Source: Leucobacter sp. cx-42
Lineage (GTDB): Bacteria > Actinomycetota > Actinomycetes > Actinomycetales > Microbacteriaceae
Reading direction: 5' to 3'
NCBI RefSeq assembly: GCF_014529985.1
Contig: NZ_JACVMU010000003.1
Coordinates: 1 to 64,000, forward strand
DNA length: 64,000 nucleotides
The notes beneath the pieces were generated by a model. That model did no database searches, was not told where the DNA came from, and worked only from the letters and a program-made list of their open reading frames with translations. This document shows, one piece after another, positions 18,667 through 27,278 of this stretch (positions are counted from its first letter, which is position 1; every line of letters begins with the position of its first letter). Made by a program: the position numbers and the translations under genes.

Positions 18667-20145
18667 TTACGCGGTGAGGTTGAGTGCAGCTGCGGTGCGA
18701 GCGAGCGATGCGGCTGCTGCGTCTGCGTCTGCGTTGAGGTCTTCGCCGATCGAGGGGATCTGCTTCTTGAACTGTGCCTTCCAGCTCTGCTGGTACTGCT
18801 CAGGGAAGCACTTCTCGAGGACACCGAGCATTGCGCTGACGGCGGTCGAAGCGCCAGGCGATGCACCGAGGAGACCCGAGATCGAGCCTTCGCCACCGGT
18901 GATGACCTCGGTACCGAACTGAAGAATACCGCCCTTGACGGGGTCCTTCTTCATGACCTGTACGCGCTGGCCTGCGGTGATCATTTCCCAGTCCGCGGTA
19001 CGTGCGGTGGGCATGTACTCACGGAGGGTCTTCATCTGCTTCTCACGGCTCGCGAGGAGCTCGGTGAGGAGGTACTTCTCGAGCGACCACTGGGTCAGGC
19101 CTACCTTGATCATCGGGCCCAGGTTGTGCAGGCGGATCGAACCGGGGAGGTCCCACCACGAGCCCTTCTTCAGGAAGTTGGGGCTGAAGCCTGCGTACGG
19201 GCCGAAGAGCAAGCTCTCTTCACCGTCGATGATGCGGGTGTCGAGGTGCGGAACCGACATCGGCGGAGCGCCGACGGCTGCCTTGCCGTACACCTTTGCA
19301 TTGTGGTGCTTGACGATCTCAGGGTTCGAGGTCTTGAGGAACTTGCCCGAGATGGGGAAGCCGCCGAAGCCCTTGATCTCGGGGATACCCGAAGACTGGA
19401 GGAGCTGGAGTGCGCCACCGCCACCGCCAACGAACACGAAGCGTGCGTTGGTGATGGTGCGGCCGTGGCCGTTGAGGTTGCGGGCGAATACGTCCCAGGT
19501 ACCGTCCTTGCGGCGCTTCAGCTTGCGCACGCGGTGACCCATGTGCATTGCTGCACCGTTCTCAACGAGCTTGTCGAAGAGCTGACGGGTGACCGAACCG
19601 AAGTCGACGTCGGTACCACTGACCGAACGGGTCGCTGCGATCGCTTCGCTCTTGTCGCGGCGGTCGATGAGGAGCGGCGCCCACTCAGCGACTACAGCGG
19701 GGTCATCGCTGAACTCGATGTTCGAGAAGAGCGGCTGAGTCTTCAGCAGCTCGTAACGACGACGAAGGTAATCAACGTTCTCTTCTCCACGCACGAAAGT
19801 CATGTGCGGAGTGGGGTTGATGAAGCTCGTCGGCTCGCCAAGGGTGCCCTGCTCAACAAGCGAGGACCACCACTCACGAGACAGCTGGAACTGCTCATTG
19901 ATGTCGATCGCCTTGTCGGCGGAAAGCTCGCCGTTCTTGCCCTCGGGCATGTAGTTGAGCTCGCAAAGCGCAGCGTGACCAGTGCCCGCGTTGTTCCACG
20001 CGTTCGTGCTCTCCGTTGCGACCTGGTTGCGAGACTCGAAAATCTCAATGCTCCAGTCGGGCTGAACCTGCTTGATCAGGGTGCCGAGCGTAGCGCTCAT
20101 TACACCGCCGCCAATGAGGACGACATCTACCGTGTTCTTACTCAC
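18667..20145 (-). CDS. mqo: Malate:quinone oxidoreductase
   Basis: The 492-residue FAD enzyme is a membrane-associated TCA-cycle protein that oxidises malate to oxaloacetate and passes electrons to quinone. The N-terminal VVLIGGGVMSATLG is the FAD-binding motif. The stretch STNAWNNAGTGHAALCELNY is diagnostic of the Mqo family. Full-length mqo is typical of Microbacteriaceae and corynebacteria. It is a single-gene unit with its own terminator, 15 bp from the stop of radA on the same strand. Confidence 0.97.
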   Translation of the reverse strand: MSKNTVDVVLIGGGVMSATLGTLIKQVQPDWSIEIFESRNQVATESTNAWNNAGTGHAALCELNYMPEGKNGELSADKAIDINEQFQLSREWWSSLVEQGTLGEPTSFINPTPHMTFVRGEENVDYLRRRYELLKTQPLFSNIEFSDDPAVVAEWAPLLIDRRDKSEAIAATRSVSGTDVDFGSVTRQLFDKLVENGAAMHMGHRVRKLKRRKDGTWDVFARNLNGHGRTITNARFVFVGGGGGALQLLQSSGIPEIKGFGGFPISGKFLKTSNPEIVKHHNAKVYGKAAVGAPPMSVPHLDTRIIDGEESLLFGPYAGFSPNFLKKGSWWDLPGSIRLHNLGPMIKVGLTQWSLEKYLLTELLASREKQMKTLREYMPTARTADWEMITAGQRVQVMKKDPVKGGILQFGTEVITGGEGSISGLLGASPGASTAVSAMLGVLEKCFPEQYQQSWKAQFKKQIPSIGEDLNADADAAAASLARTAAALNLTA

Positions 20146-20160
20146 AATGTGATTCTACCC

Positions 20161-21480
20161 CTAGCTCGCAAGTCGTCGCGCCTCTGCCAGATTTCCGGCA
20201 CTCGCATCGATGATTCTCGTGTAGCCCAATCGGCTTGCCTCGTTGGTACGTTGCGTCCCAGAAGTGACGGGGCGGATCTCGCCTGCGAGACTCAATTCCC
20301 CGAACGCCGCGAGCTCGTGGGACAGCGGTGTGTCTGTCGCCGCGGAGACAATTGCGAGCGCAATGGCCAGGTCTGCCGCTGGTTCTACAAGCCTTACGCC
20401 GCCGACAGTCGAGACGTACACGTCTTGATCATGCAACCGGACACCTGCTCGACGCTCGAGCACCGCAAGGATCATCGCAACACGTGACGGATCGACCCCA
20501 CTCGTAACGCGTCGCGGGTTGGGCGTCGCGCTCTTGGCGACGAGCGCCTGAATCTCTGCTGGGAGCGCGCGACGCCCTTCCATCGAGACTGTTGTGCAGG
20601 TGCCACTCACCGGCCCCGAACTCTGACTGAGGAACAGTCCGCTTGGGTCTGCAACCTCGCGAATGCCGTCGCCTGCCATCTCAAAGCAGCCGACCTCGTC
20701 GGTTGGGCCGAATCGGTTCTTTAGGGTTCGCAGGAATCGCAGCGAAGTGTTGGCGTCACCTTCGAAGTGGCAAACAACATCAACAAGGTGCTCCAGCAAT
20801 CGCGGGCCAGCAATACTGCCGTCCTTCGTGACGTGGCCAACGAGGAACACGGGGATTCCCCGGTCCTTGGCTACCCGGATAAGCGCAGCGGCCACCTCAC
20901 GCACCTGTGAGGTGCCACCGGCGATGCCGTCGATCTGGTCACTCACGAGTGTCTGTACGGAGTCGACCACGAGGAACGCAGGCTGCACCTCATCGATGTG
21001 CCCCAAGACCGTCGAGAGGTCAGTCTCACTTGCGAGGTAGAGCGTCTCTTCGAGCGCACCCGTACGCTCCGCGCGCATGCGGATCTGACCCGTCGACTCT
21101 TCACCACTCGCGTAGAGCACCTTCGCACCAAGGCTTGCGATGCGCGCGGCCACGTCAAGCAACAGCGTTGACTTGCCAACTCCCGGCTCACCAGAAAAGA
21201 GCACAGCTGCACCAGGCACAATGCCTCCGCCAAGCACGCGGTCGAGTTCACCGATGGTTGTTGGGCGGTGCGCAACGCTCGTTGAGTCGAGCTGAGTAAT
21301 CGGCAGCGCACGGCGCGAATCACTGGGTCGGGTAACACGAGTGGTCTTGGCAAGCGAGGCTCCGGTGCCACCACGCTCTTCTACGGTGTTCCACTGCTGG
21401 CACTCACCACAGCGGCCGACCCACTTAGTGGTCTGCCACCCACACTCCGTGCATGCGTACGCCGCGCTTGTTTTTGCCAT
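20161..21480 (-). CDS. radA: DNA repair protein RadA
   Basis: The protein is 439 residues from the ATG at 21480; the open frame extends upstream through the tRNA gene, but that part is not coding. A four-cysteine zinc finger (Cys10, Cys13, Cys24, Cys27) is followed by a RecA-like ATPase with Walker A GEPGVGKST at 97-105, the RadA-specific LKNRFG motif and a C-terminal Lon-like domain. It helps process recombination intermediates and branch migration. It lies 118 bp from tRNA-Ser, transcribed in the opposite direction. Confidence 0.97.
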   Translation of the reverse strand: MAKTSAAYACTECGWQTTKWVGRCGECQQWNTVEERGGTGASLAKTTRVTRPSDSRRALPITQLDSTSVAHRPTTIGELDRVLGGGIVPGAAVLFSGEPGVGKSTLLLDVAARIASLGAKVLYASGEESTGQIRMRAERTGALEETLYLASETDLSTVLGHIDEVQPAFLVVDSVQTLVSDQIDGIAGGTSQVREVAAALIRVAKDRGIPVFLVGHVTKDGSIAGPRLLEHLVDVVCHFEGDANTSLRFLRTLKNRFGPTDEVGCFEMAGDGIREVADPSGLFLSQSSGPVSGTCTTVSMEGRRALPAEIQALVAKSATPNPRRVTSGVDPSRVAMILAVLERRAGVRLHDQDVYVSTVGGVRLVEPAADLAIALAIVSAATDTPLSHELAAFGELSLAGEIRPVTSGTQRTNEASRLGYTRIIDASAGNLAEARRLAS

Positions 21481-21598
21481 GTTTTGAGCGTAGCTGGGAC
21501 CACTGACATTTGAACTGAGCGTGACCCGTTGCGGATTTTTTGAAGAAATATCGCTCTCGATTCGCGTCGCGGCGCAAACATCCCCTAGAGTCGTTCTT

Positions 21599-21689
21599 GG
21601 TGACGTGTCCGAGCGGCCGAAGGTGCAACACTCGAAATGTTGTGTGTAGTGACCCTGCACCGCGGGTTCAAATCCCGCCGTCACCGCCA
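21599..21689 (+). tRNA. tRNA-Ser (anticodon CGA), copy 1
   Basis: The 91-nt gene has a perfect 7-bp acceptor stem (GGTGACG/CGTCACC), discriminator G, encoded CCA, and the long variable arm of serine tRNAs. The anticodon stem is CAACA/TGTTG around loop CTCGAAA, so the anticodon is CGA and reads UCG. A TAGAGT -10-like box lies seven bases upstream. An identical copy lies at 33344-33434. Confidence 0.96.
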
Positions 21690-21691
21690 CT

Positions 21692-21734
21692 AAAAATCCC
21701 CGTCTCCTGGGTTTCCAGTTGAGACGGGGATTTT
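21692..21734 (+). terminator. Terminator of tRNA-Ser copy 1
   Basis: AAAAATCCCCGTCTC pairs with GAGACGGGGATTTT around a 14-nt loop, followed by CTTTG. It also works in the minus orientation. The same sequence recurs at 23465 and 33437, with one more T in those copies. Confidence 0.88.
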
Positions 21735-21835
21735 CTTTGCCCGAACTACGGTTGCAGCGATCGGGCGTATGGCGGACGGCTACAGAACTACGGACTCGCG
21801 ATGGTTGTCATTACGACAAGATCGCCCAGCACCCG

Positions 21836-22153
21836 TTAGCCAAGTTTTGGTCTGCCACGACCAAATACAACAAGACATACGAGCCCGATCTGAACAACAA
21901 GAACGCCACATACGATCAACCCTGTTCCGCATATTGGCAGCCAAGTAATCTGTTCAACGCTGACGATCAGGGGCTCTCTTCCGGAGTAGTCAAACCAAAG
22001 TTTTTCGCGGGGCAACAGCAGGAGCACGAAACCACCTACTGCCATGCAGAGGCCAAGCGCCGCGAGACCCAACCATCTCAACATCTGTTTGTCCGGAGGA
22101 AGCGTCACAGTCACCTCTATGTCATTCCCAGAAATCAGTGCTGGCTCTTCCAT
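21836..22153 (-). CDS. Small membrane protein in the tRNA-flanked insert
   Basis: The protein is 105 residues from the ATG at 22153, which overlaps the upstream stop as TAATG and suggests translational coupling; an ATG at 22168 would add five residues. Two hydrophobic segments are visible, MLRWLGLAALGLCMAVGGF and ICGTGLIVCGVLVVQIGLVC, so it is a two-span inner-membrane protein. No family is recognised. It is co-transcribed with the 393-residue protein gene and is less GC-rich than its surroundings. Confidence 0.6.
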   Translation of the reverse strand: MEEPALISGNDIEVTVTLPPDKQMLRWLGLAALGLCMAVGGFVLLLLPREKLWFDYSGREPLIVSVEQITWLPICGTGLIVCGVLVVQIGLVCLVVFGRGRPKLG

Positions 22154-23334
22154 TAGTTGACTTTGCATTTAAAAAGCTCAGGCGAAGGACTGAACGCGCG
22201 TTTAGTTGGAGAGGTCGAGACTTTCGTATGTTTCGTTCGGGCTCCCACGGTGTAGCGTTTCCACTTTTCGACTCTGTATGTGTAAAAATCGCCGACCGCG
22301 TACACGTTGTAATGAATGTCCGCCTTGTTCGTTTTATAGGTTTGACTTGTACACGAGACAGAGACATTAACTTGGGAACCGCTCTCAACTCCTAGACGAG
22401 CGGCTACCGCACCACGCGAGATTCCCGCCTCAGTTTGAATAGTTCGATACGCAGAAAGCCCCCGCTTCACTGAGCAGCTTCCGGCCCCAATACCGATAAT
22501 GCATCCACCAATGCGCTGATCATAATTGGGTTGTGCTCGCTGGCGCCTAATGTCTATGACCTTGTAATAGAAATGACGAGCACGCACGACGGGGTCCGCG
22601 ACGACAGGAAGCGCGTCTGGTTGAACACTCGCGATGTCTACCAGCTGAAAGACCTTTTCCCCTTCGAACTCGAATCTCGTCGGCACCGACTGTCCCAAAG
22701 CGTCAAAAGCCCACGGGGGATCTATGCTCGCTGTTTCATTGTCTTCGGCGTCGAGCACCAAGAACCCTCCATCGTCCTGAGGAACAATTCGACCGCCGTT
22801 CCCTGATGAGAAGCCGTATTCGAGCCGGCTGGGAGCATCCGCGGATTCCATAACTGCCAAGACTCGCAGGTCCCCACTTTCCATTATTTGAGGGATGAAG
22901 ACCACATCATCTTCATTTTCAATCTGGGCAATCCCCGAACTGGAGGAAATCTGGCTTTGGTCTGTGACAGGTAGCGCGACCCGCACTTCCGAACCTTCTT
23001 CGTTCCGCATAACTATGTCTTCAAGTGGGTCGCTCGAAATCTCAATTTCTACACCGTCAAAGTTCTCAACGAACATCCCTGGTGTTTCATCGTGGTTGAG
23101 CTCAATTACGCCTTCCAAAAGCCCAACACCTTCAGGGTCAACAGAGGTCTCAAGGATGTCAGCGATATCAGCCTTTCCAGATTCAGCCGCTTCTGTGCCA
23201 CGCATGTGCGATTCGGCTCTGCCTTCGTCCAAGTCCTGGCCGTGTCGAGGTTCATCCACCGCCAAGGGCAGGAAGCGACTCAAGGCGCTCACAATTCCAA
23301 CTGATACCAGGGGTCTACAACGTATAAGATTCAT
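22153..23334 (-). CDS. Hypothetical, probably exported protein of the insert
   Basis: The 393-residue protein starts with a basic-hydrophobic N-terminus (RCRPLVSVGIVSALSRFLPLA) that could be a weak signal peptide. It then has a long acidic region rich in Glu, Asp and Val, and a basic, Tyr/Lys-rich C-terminal part with four cysteines. I do not recognise a family. Base composition and codon use differ from the neighbouring genes. Together with the membrane protein that follows, it is the only cargo of the tRNA-flanked insert. A secreted or surface-bound protein is possible but unproven. Confidence 0.6.
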   Translation of the reverse strand: MNLIRCRPLVSVGIVSALSRFLPLAVDEPRHGQDLDEGRAESHMRGTEAAESGKADIADILETSVDPEGVGLLEGVIELNHDETPGMFVENFDGVEIEISSDPLEDIVMRNEEGSEVRVALPVTDQSQISSSSGIAQIENEDDVVFIPQIMESGDLRVLAVMESADAPSRLEYGFSSGNGGRIVPQDDGGFLVLDAEDNETASIDPPWAFDALGQSVPTRFEFEGEKVFQLVDIASVQPDALPVVADPVVRARHFYYKVIDIRRQRAQPNYDQRIGGCIIGIGAGSCSVKRGLSAYRTIQTEAGISRGAVAARLGVESGSQVNVSVSCTSQTYKTNKADIHYNVYAVGDFYTYRVEKWKRYTVGARTKHTKVSTSPTKRAFSPSPELFKCKVN

Positions 23335-23447
23335 CAGTTCCTTTCTTACCCCCAGTTAAAGAGGCTATTCGGAGCGTTGAACGCCAGGTGAAATTGCATC
23401 AAAGTGCCGCGATCTGACGAAGGATGACCAAAGCTCTGAAAAGTCGG

Positions 23448-23519
23448 CCGCCGTCACCGCCACTAAAAATCCCCGTCTCCTGGGTTTCCAGTTGAGACGG
23501 GGATTTTTCTTTGCCCGAA
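23448..23519 (+). repeat. Direct repeat of the tRNA-Ser 3' end plus terminator
   Basis: About 72 bp match 21675-21745, differing by one T in a T-run. The copy starts inside the tRNA T-arm/acceptor end and runs through the terminator to GCCCGAA. The third copy, with the complete tRNA, is at 33344-33487. Bases before 23448 do not match the tRNA, so this is a truncated gene end and the likely right attachment site of the insert. Confidence 0.85.
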
Positions 23520-23591
23520 ACGGCAATAAACCCTCTGCCCGGCTGGCGGGCACCAATTGGGCACCCAGCCAGCCAACCAGCCGCAAGGGTG

Positions 23592-24911
23592 TTAGTACGT
23601 CGTAGCGTATGCGTCGTAGCGCGCCTCGGGGGTCAACGCCTCAACGCGTGCAATCTCCGCACGCTTCACGAGCAAGAAGGTATCGACGAAGTCCTTCGCG
23701 AACCAACTGCGCACGGTTTCGCTCTGCTCGAACTCGACGAGTGCATCTTCGAGCGTGACGGGAAGCGGGCGGATCCCGTATTCCTCGCGCTGCTCAGCCG
23801 TGAAGTCGCTCGACTCGCCACTCACGATCGTGGGCGAAGCGAGGCCTTCACGAATGCCTTCAAGACCGGCGCGGATGATGCAGCCGAGCACGAGCCAGGG
23901 GTTCGAGGTCGCATCGGCCGCGCGGTACTCAAGGTTGTACTGCTTCTGGTGGTTTGCACCGGGGAGGTCGAACAGCGGGCAGATACGCAGCAGCGCCTCG
24001 CGGTTGTTTTCGCCGAGGAAGACGCCGCCTGCGCTCCACCGGTTAGGCGCGAGGCGCTCGTATGAGAGCGGAGCTGAGGCAGCGATTGCCTGGTACTGCT
24101 CGGCGTACTTGAGAATGCCAGCGGCGAACGACCCTGCAATCTCCGAGAGACCACCGGGACGGGTGTGATCGTAGGTCACGAAGCGCTCTTCTTCGTCGCG
24201 CAGGCTGACGTGTACGTGCACGCCGTTGCCGCCACCGTTCTCTTCGATGATGGGTGAGAAGGTGATCGATTTGCCGAGCGAGCTTGCCACATGTCGGGTG
24301 ATCTCGCGCAGGTAGACCGCACGGTCGGCGGCGACGAGTGCGTTCGCGGGTGCGATCGTGATCTCAAACTGGTTGCGACCGAATTCGGGAAGCCACATTT
24401 CGGGCTCGAGACCAGCATCAAACAGTGCAGCAACCAGGCGTCCGCCGAGCTCCTCTTCTTCGAGGTACGACTCGAGCGAGAACGGGGTGTTGACGGGGCT
24501 GCCGTTGTCATCACGGAGCATGAACTCATGCTCGAAGGAAGACACAACGCTTAGGCCGGTCTCGTTCTTGAGGTCTGCGATGGCGCGCTTCAGGAAGGTG
24601 CGCGGATCACACTCCCAGGGCTTGCCCTCAATCGTGTGGATGTCAGCAAGCACCATGGTGGTCTGCTCGCCGTGCTCGCCGAGCGCGACCGTGGCGATGC
24701 TCGAGACATCAGGCATGAGGCGCAGGTCACCGACCGAGCCGAAGGGGTTCGGAGTAACGATGCTGCCGAATGCGTCGATTGCGAGGTTGGCAGGGACCCA
24801 ACCGCAACCGGTGCCGAGGTACTTCTGCAGGTCTTGCTGAGGGAAGGCTCGGCCACGCGCCTTTGCGGCCAGGTCTGCGGTCAGAATGATTCCGAGTGGT
24901 TCTTTTCGCAC
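23592..24911 (-). CDS. FluG-like glutamine synthetase family protein (gamma-glutamylamide synthetase candidate)
   Basis: The protein is 439 residues from a GTG at 24911 with GAAGGA six bases upstream; the frame reaching 25019 lacks such a site. Glutamine synthetase residues are present: EHE near 127-129, NGVHVH at 229-234, the ATP/glutamate-site block APNRWSAG...NRE at 288-305 and EYRAAD near 328. The NRWSAG-NRE pattern and short length match the C-terminal domain of FluG and gamma-glutamylamide synthetases more than GlnA. It probably ligates glutamate to an amine. It is the last gene of the 23.6-31.1 kb cluster, 164 bp after the RpiR gene. Confidence 0.85.
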   Translation of the reverse strand: MRKEPLGIILTADLAAKARGRAFPQQDLQKYLGTGCGWVPANLAIDAFGSIVTPNPFGSVGDLRLMPDVSSIATVALGEHGEQTTMVLADIHTIEGKPWECDPRTFLKRAIADLKNETGLSVVSSFEHEFMLRDDNGSPVNTPFSLESYLEEEELGGRLVAALFDAGLEPEMWLPEFGRNQFEITIAPANALVAADRAVYLREITRHVASSLGKSITFSPIIEENGGGNGVHVHVSLRDEEERFVTYDHTRPGGLSEIAGSFAAGILKYAEQYQAIAASAPLSYERLAPNRWSAGGVFLGENNREALLRICPLFDLPGANHQKQYNLEYRAADATSNPWLVLGCIIRAGLEGIREGLASPTIVSGESSDFTAEQREEYGIRPLPVTLEDALVEFEQSETVRSWFAKDFVDTFLLVKRAEIARVEALTPEARYDAYATTY

Positions 24912-25075
24912 TGTGATTCCTTCGTTGTATTTCTCGTGCCGTGGATCGCTACGTTGCTGATGATCCGCGAACTTCTGTGTGGGTCTTGTGGGGTTCACGA
25001 TCCGGCCGGCCACACTCATTGTGGCCTGCGGGACGGAAAATCTGATGTTGATGTCGCCGGGTTACCCCAGCTGGG

Positions 25076-25930
25076 TTACTCCCAGGAGTCGAACGCCTGG
25101 ATTCTGCCGAGCGGTTCTGAACCGAGCGCACCGACGACAGCGGCGATGAGCATCTCGGTGAGTGCGAGTGAGGGAACCAGAGAGTCAAATGGGCTCGGCG
25201 CCTCCACCGATGCGGAAAGCAGGAAGTCTGCGTGCTTTGCTGCCGGTGAGAGCCAAGGGTCAGTGATGAGCACGGTCTTCACACGGCTTTCTTTGGCCCG
25301 CGCGAAGAACTCGATCGTGTTGCTCTGGTACCTGCGGAAGTCGAAGCCGACCAGCACGTCTCTCGGCCCGAAGTCGAGCAGCGCAAGGGACTTGTCTGAC
25401 TCACCGCGCCCGACGAAGTGGACGTCAGGCCGCAGCATCCGCAAGTGCATGGTGAGGTACTCCGCGAGCATGCTGCTGTAGCGTCCACCGACCGTCCAAA
25501 TTCTTACTTTCGGATTTGCCAGCAGCGCGACAACCTCGTCGAACTCGGTATCGGGGACCTCTGCGAACGTGTCAGAGAGCTCCTGCGTAAAGACGCTGTT
25601 TGCTTGTGCGAGCAAATGATCGTCTGTACGCGTGGTGCTGCTCTTCGCCTCATACATGTCCATCGGCGATGCGTTGCGCTGTGAGATTTCCTCGCGCAGC
25701 TGCTCCTGCATTTGGGTGTACGAGTGCAGGCCGATCCGCGACAGCATACGGAGCACCGAGGGAGCGCTCACGCTCGCCCGCTCCGCGAGTTTGGCTACCG
25801 GTTCAAGCCCGGCGACGGGGTAATCCGCAATCAGGGCACGCGCGACCTTCTTCTCTGAAGGACTCATCGCGTCGAGGTTCTTTTTCAGAATCCCGGCGAG
25901 CGTCTGACTATCGGAGGTGTGAGTTTCCAT
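25076..25930 (-). CDS. RpiR-family regulator with SIS domain
   Basis: The protein is 284 residues from the ATG at 25930, preceded by GAAAGGAAGG; the upstream frame overlaps the aminotransferase gene. An N-terminal HTH_6 domain (about 1-80, SPSEKKVARALIADYP) is followed by an SIS domain (about 130-255) with GGRYSS at the phosphosugar-binding position. It is clearly paralogous to the RpiR protein at 43791. It lies inside the FluG-like cluster, 10 bp after the aminotransferase gene, and probably controls it. Its ligand may not be a sugar phosphate, since the cluster is about amines or amides. Confidence 0.88.
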   Translation of the reverse strand: METHTSDSQTLAGILKKNLDAMSPSEKKVARALIADYPVAGLEPVAKLAERASVSAPSVLRMLSRIGLHSYTQMQEQLREEISQRNASPMDMYEAKSSTTRTDDHLLAQANSVFTQELSDTFAEVPDTEFDEVVALLANPKVRIWTVGGRYSSMLAEYLTMHLRMLRPDVHFVGRGESDKSLALLDFGPRDVLVGFDFRRYQSNTIEFFARAKESRVKTVLITDPWLSPAAKHADFLLSASVEAPSPFDSLVPSLALTEMLIAAVVGALGSEPLGRIQAFDSWE

Positions 25931-25940
25931 TGCCTTCCTT

Positions 25941-27278
25941 TCACCAACCGAGGAATGGTGCGATATCCGCATCAGTGACGAGGCCAGCTCGCACGTCTGC
26001 GATCGCACGGGTAAGGGTCTCAACCGCGCGTTCGGCATCCCGCGCGCTGAGGTTTAACGGCGGCGTCAGCTCGATCACGTTGCCGCGCACGAGGTAGCAG
26101 ACGACCCCCAGCTGCCACATGCGGAAGATCACGCGGCGCGTGAGTTCAGCTGCAGCAGGGAGATCTTCGGGGGTGCGCGGATCAATGAGTTCGATACCGA
26201 GGCTCAGGCCGAGGCCACGAATCTCAAGAATTTCCGGACGCTGCTGCTGTGCCTCGCGGATCAAGGCGCGGAACTGCTCACCGCGCTCCTGAGCGTTCGT
26301 CGCAAGCCCCTCCGCCTCAATCACGTTCAGCACAGCGAGGCCAGCCGCAGCAGAGATCGAGTTGCCAGCCGTGGTCAGGAGCGTGCTCGCCGGCGCAACG
26401 TCGAGCGCCCACGCGGGGCCGGTGACCGCCGACAGCGGCAAGCCGCCACCAAGCGATTTCCCAAAGGTCACCAGGTCGGGAATGACTCCCTCGTGCGAGA
26501 AGCCGTGCCACTTTCCGGTGCGACCAAGACCAATCTTTACTTCGTCGCAGATCAGCAGGGCGCCAGCGGCCTTGGCACGCTCAGCAACTCCCGCGAGGAA
26601 CCCTGCCGGTGGCACCAGTACTCCGCCATCTGACTGCATCGGTTCGACGATGACCGCAGCGATGCTGCCGTCAGCCAGCGCGCGGTCGAGCGCGGACAGC
26701 ACGGTGTCGCGCGTCTGTGCGTCGCGATCCGCCTCCCCCGTCGCAACGGGGAACTCGAGCAGGCGCGTGCCCTCCGCTGCGGGAAGACCGTCAGCAATGA
26801 AGACGCCGCTCACCTGCTGCGCGGCGCCGAATCCGCCGTGGTATCCACCGGCGAAGGCGACAACGCCGGAGCGGCCAGTCGCGGCACGTGCCGCTGCAAG
26901 CGCCGCGGAGTTCGCATCGGTGCCGGAATGCCCGAGAATCACGCGCTGGTCCGCGGGAACCGCTGCGGGCACAATGCTCAGGAGCTTTTCCGCGAGCGCA
27001 GTCGCCGCGGGACTCATCGCCGAGAGCACACTCGCACTCCCGCCAGCCGCCGCAGCATCCTGCACAGCCGCAACCACCCGCGGATGCGCATGGCCAACGC
27101 CGTTTGCGCCCCAGGCTGCCGAAAGGTCGAGCAGCGTGCGGCCGGTGTGATCGGTGACCTCACTGCCGTTCGCCGAGACGATACTCAGCGGGAAGAAGCG
27201 CAGCTTCTGATTTGCCCCGATGAGCTTCGCATCGCGCGCTGGCAGCTCAGCCTGGCCGAGCCCGGTTGCGATACTCAT
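25941..27278 (-). CDS. Class III aminotransferase (PLP)
   Basis: The 445-residue fold-type I enzyme resembles GABA/acetylornithine/glutamate-1-semialdehyde aminotransferases. The PLP lysine is Lys274 in TFGKSLGGG and Asp245 in LICDEV contacts the pyridine nitrogen. It transfers amino groups from an omega-amino compound to 2-oxoglutarate or pyruvate. Its start overlaps the M20 gene stop by 4 bp and the RpiR gene follows after 10 bp. In the pathway it would act after the hydrolases release an amino acid or amine. The substrate is undetermined. Confidence 0.9.
   Translation of the reverse strand: MSIATGLGQAELPARDAKLIGANQKLRFFPLSIVSANGSEVTDHTGRTLLDLSAAWGANGVGHAHPRVVAAVQDAAAAGGSASVLSAMSPAATALAEKLLSIVPAAVPADQRVILGHSGTDANSAALAAARAATGRSGVVAFAGGYHGGFGAAQQVSGVFIADGLPAAEGTRLLEFPVATGEADRDAQTRDTVLSALDRALADGSIAAVIVEPMQSDGGVLVPPAGFLAGVAERAKAAGALLICDEVKIGLGRTGKWHGFSHEGVIPDLVTFGKSLGGGLPLSAVTGPAWALDVAPASTLLTTAGNSISAAAGLAVLNVIEAEGLATNAQERGEQFRALIREAQQQRPEILEIRGLGLSLGIELIDPRTPEDLPAAAELTRRVIFRMWQLGVVCYLVRGNVIELTPPLNLSARDAERAVETLTRAIADVRAGLVTDADIAPFLGW

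Larger units (their letters stand above)
21690..23447. mobile_element. Probable remnant of a tRNA-Ser-integrated island
   Basis: The segment lies between the intact tRNA-Ser gene and a downstream direct repeat of its last 15 bases plus terminator (23448-23519), the usual attL/attR arrangement of elements that insert in a tRNA 3' end. It is visibly lower in GC than its neighbours and carries two minus-strand genes without recognisable function. There is no integrase, so it would be a decayed or passenger remnant. A simple segmental duplication of the tRNA tail is the alternative. Confidence 0.6.

Noticed and set aside
21481-21690. N-terminal extension of radA through the tRNA gene
   Set aside because: It would read across tRNA-Ser and is not radA-like; the zinc-finger start at 21480 matches the family.
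21719-22156. 145-residue plus-strand frame in the tRNA-flanked insert
   Set aside because: It begins inside the tRNA terminator and is antisense to the membrane protein gene, with no recognisable features.
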